Shown piece by piece: positions 8,020 to 8,039 of a stretch of 8,039 nt of DNA; the first letter of the stretch is position 1; every line of letters begins with the position of its first letter. The DNA comes from Archangium sp. GTDB taxonomy: Bacteria > Myxococcota > Myxococcia > Myxococcales > Myxococcaceae. The stretch is taken from positions 1-8,039 of the forward strand of contig JAEUJR010000120.1 in the NCBI GenBank assembly GCA_016793585.1, in the 5' to 3' direction. The notes beneath the pieces were generated by a model. That model saw only the letters and a program-made list of their open reading frames with translations, made no database searches and was not told where the DNA came from. Made by a program: the position numbers and the translations under genes.

Positions 8020-8039
8020 GAGAATGCTCAGGTGATCCA

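Noticed and set aside
8017..8028. Imperfect palindrome TGAGAATGCTCA near the window end
   Set aside because: Arms of only 4 clean bases and no second copy; too likely by chance.
8018..8039. Possible start of a divergent plus-strand gene at the window end
   Set aside because: The ATG at 8018 meets a stop after five codons, and the following GTG has too little sequence to judge.

Overview
The window is very GC-rich, tightly packed DNA with almost all G or C at third codon positions. Several features point to a myxobacterium or another member of the Myxococcota: a sigma-54 activator with an FHA input domain, a large alanine/arginine/glutamate-rich TPR protein, an ECF sigma factor paired with a membrane-anchored TPR-like protein, and a propeller-cytochrome lipoprotein. 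The taxonomic call is an inference from gene content and composition; there is no marker gene or RNA gene. No mobile element, CRISPR array, tRNA or rRNA is visible.

Layout. Bases 1-3473 (+) are the 3' part of a very large TPR-rich protein gene that enters from upstream of the window. It converges, with only 3 bases between the stop codons, on a minus-strand gene (3477-5276). That gene encodes a secreted lipoprotein with an N-terminal beta-propeller and a C-terminal module carrying two c-type heme motifs (CASCH and CEACH). A 109-base divergent control region (5277-5385) separates it from a plus-strand pair: an ECF-type sigma factor (5386-5994) and, overlapping by ATGA, a single-pass membrane protein with a TPR-like outer domain (5991-6617). 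The latter sits where an anti-sigma factor normally sits. The pair converges, again with a 3-base gap, on a minus-strand gene (6621-7979) for an FHA/AAA+/HTH sigma-54 enhancer-binding protein. The last 60 bases are the upstream region of that gene and hold only a weak promoter-like match.

How the parts may work together (inference). The sigma factor and the coupled membrane protein look like an envelope-signal pair. The divergent diheme lipoprotein shares their 109-base control region, which holds a near-perfect 11-base-arm inverted repeat and the palindrome TGACGTCA, so it is the most natural candidate for co-regulation. The FHA activator would report Ser/Thr phosphorylation to sigma-54 promoters. 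Its targets cannot be read from this window.

The most unusual item is the sigma factor/membrane protein pair: the presumed anti-sigma has no cysteine, so it cannot carry a zinc-binding HxxxCxxC anti-sigma motif, and it has a TPR-like sensor region. The propeller-diheme lipoprotein next to it is a reasonable candidate target or partner. No intact, clearly novel multi-gene system can be proved from sequence alone.
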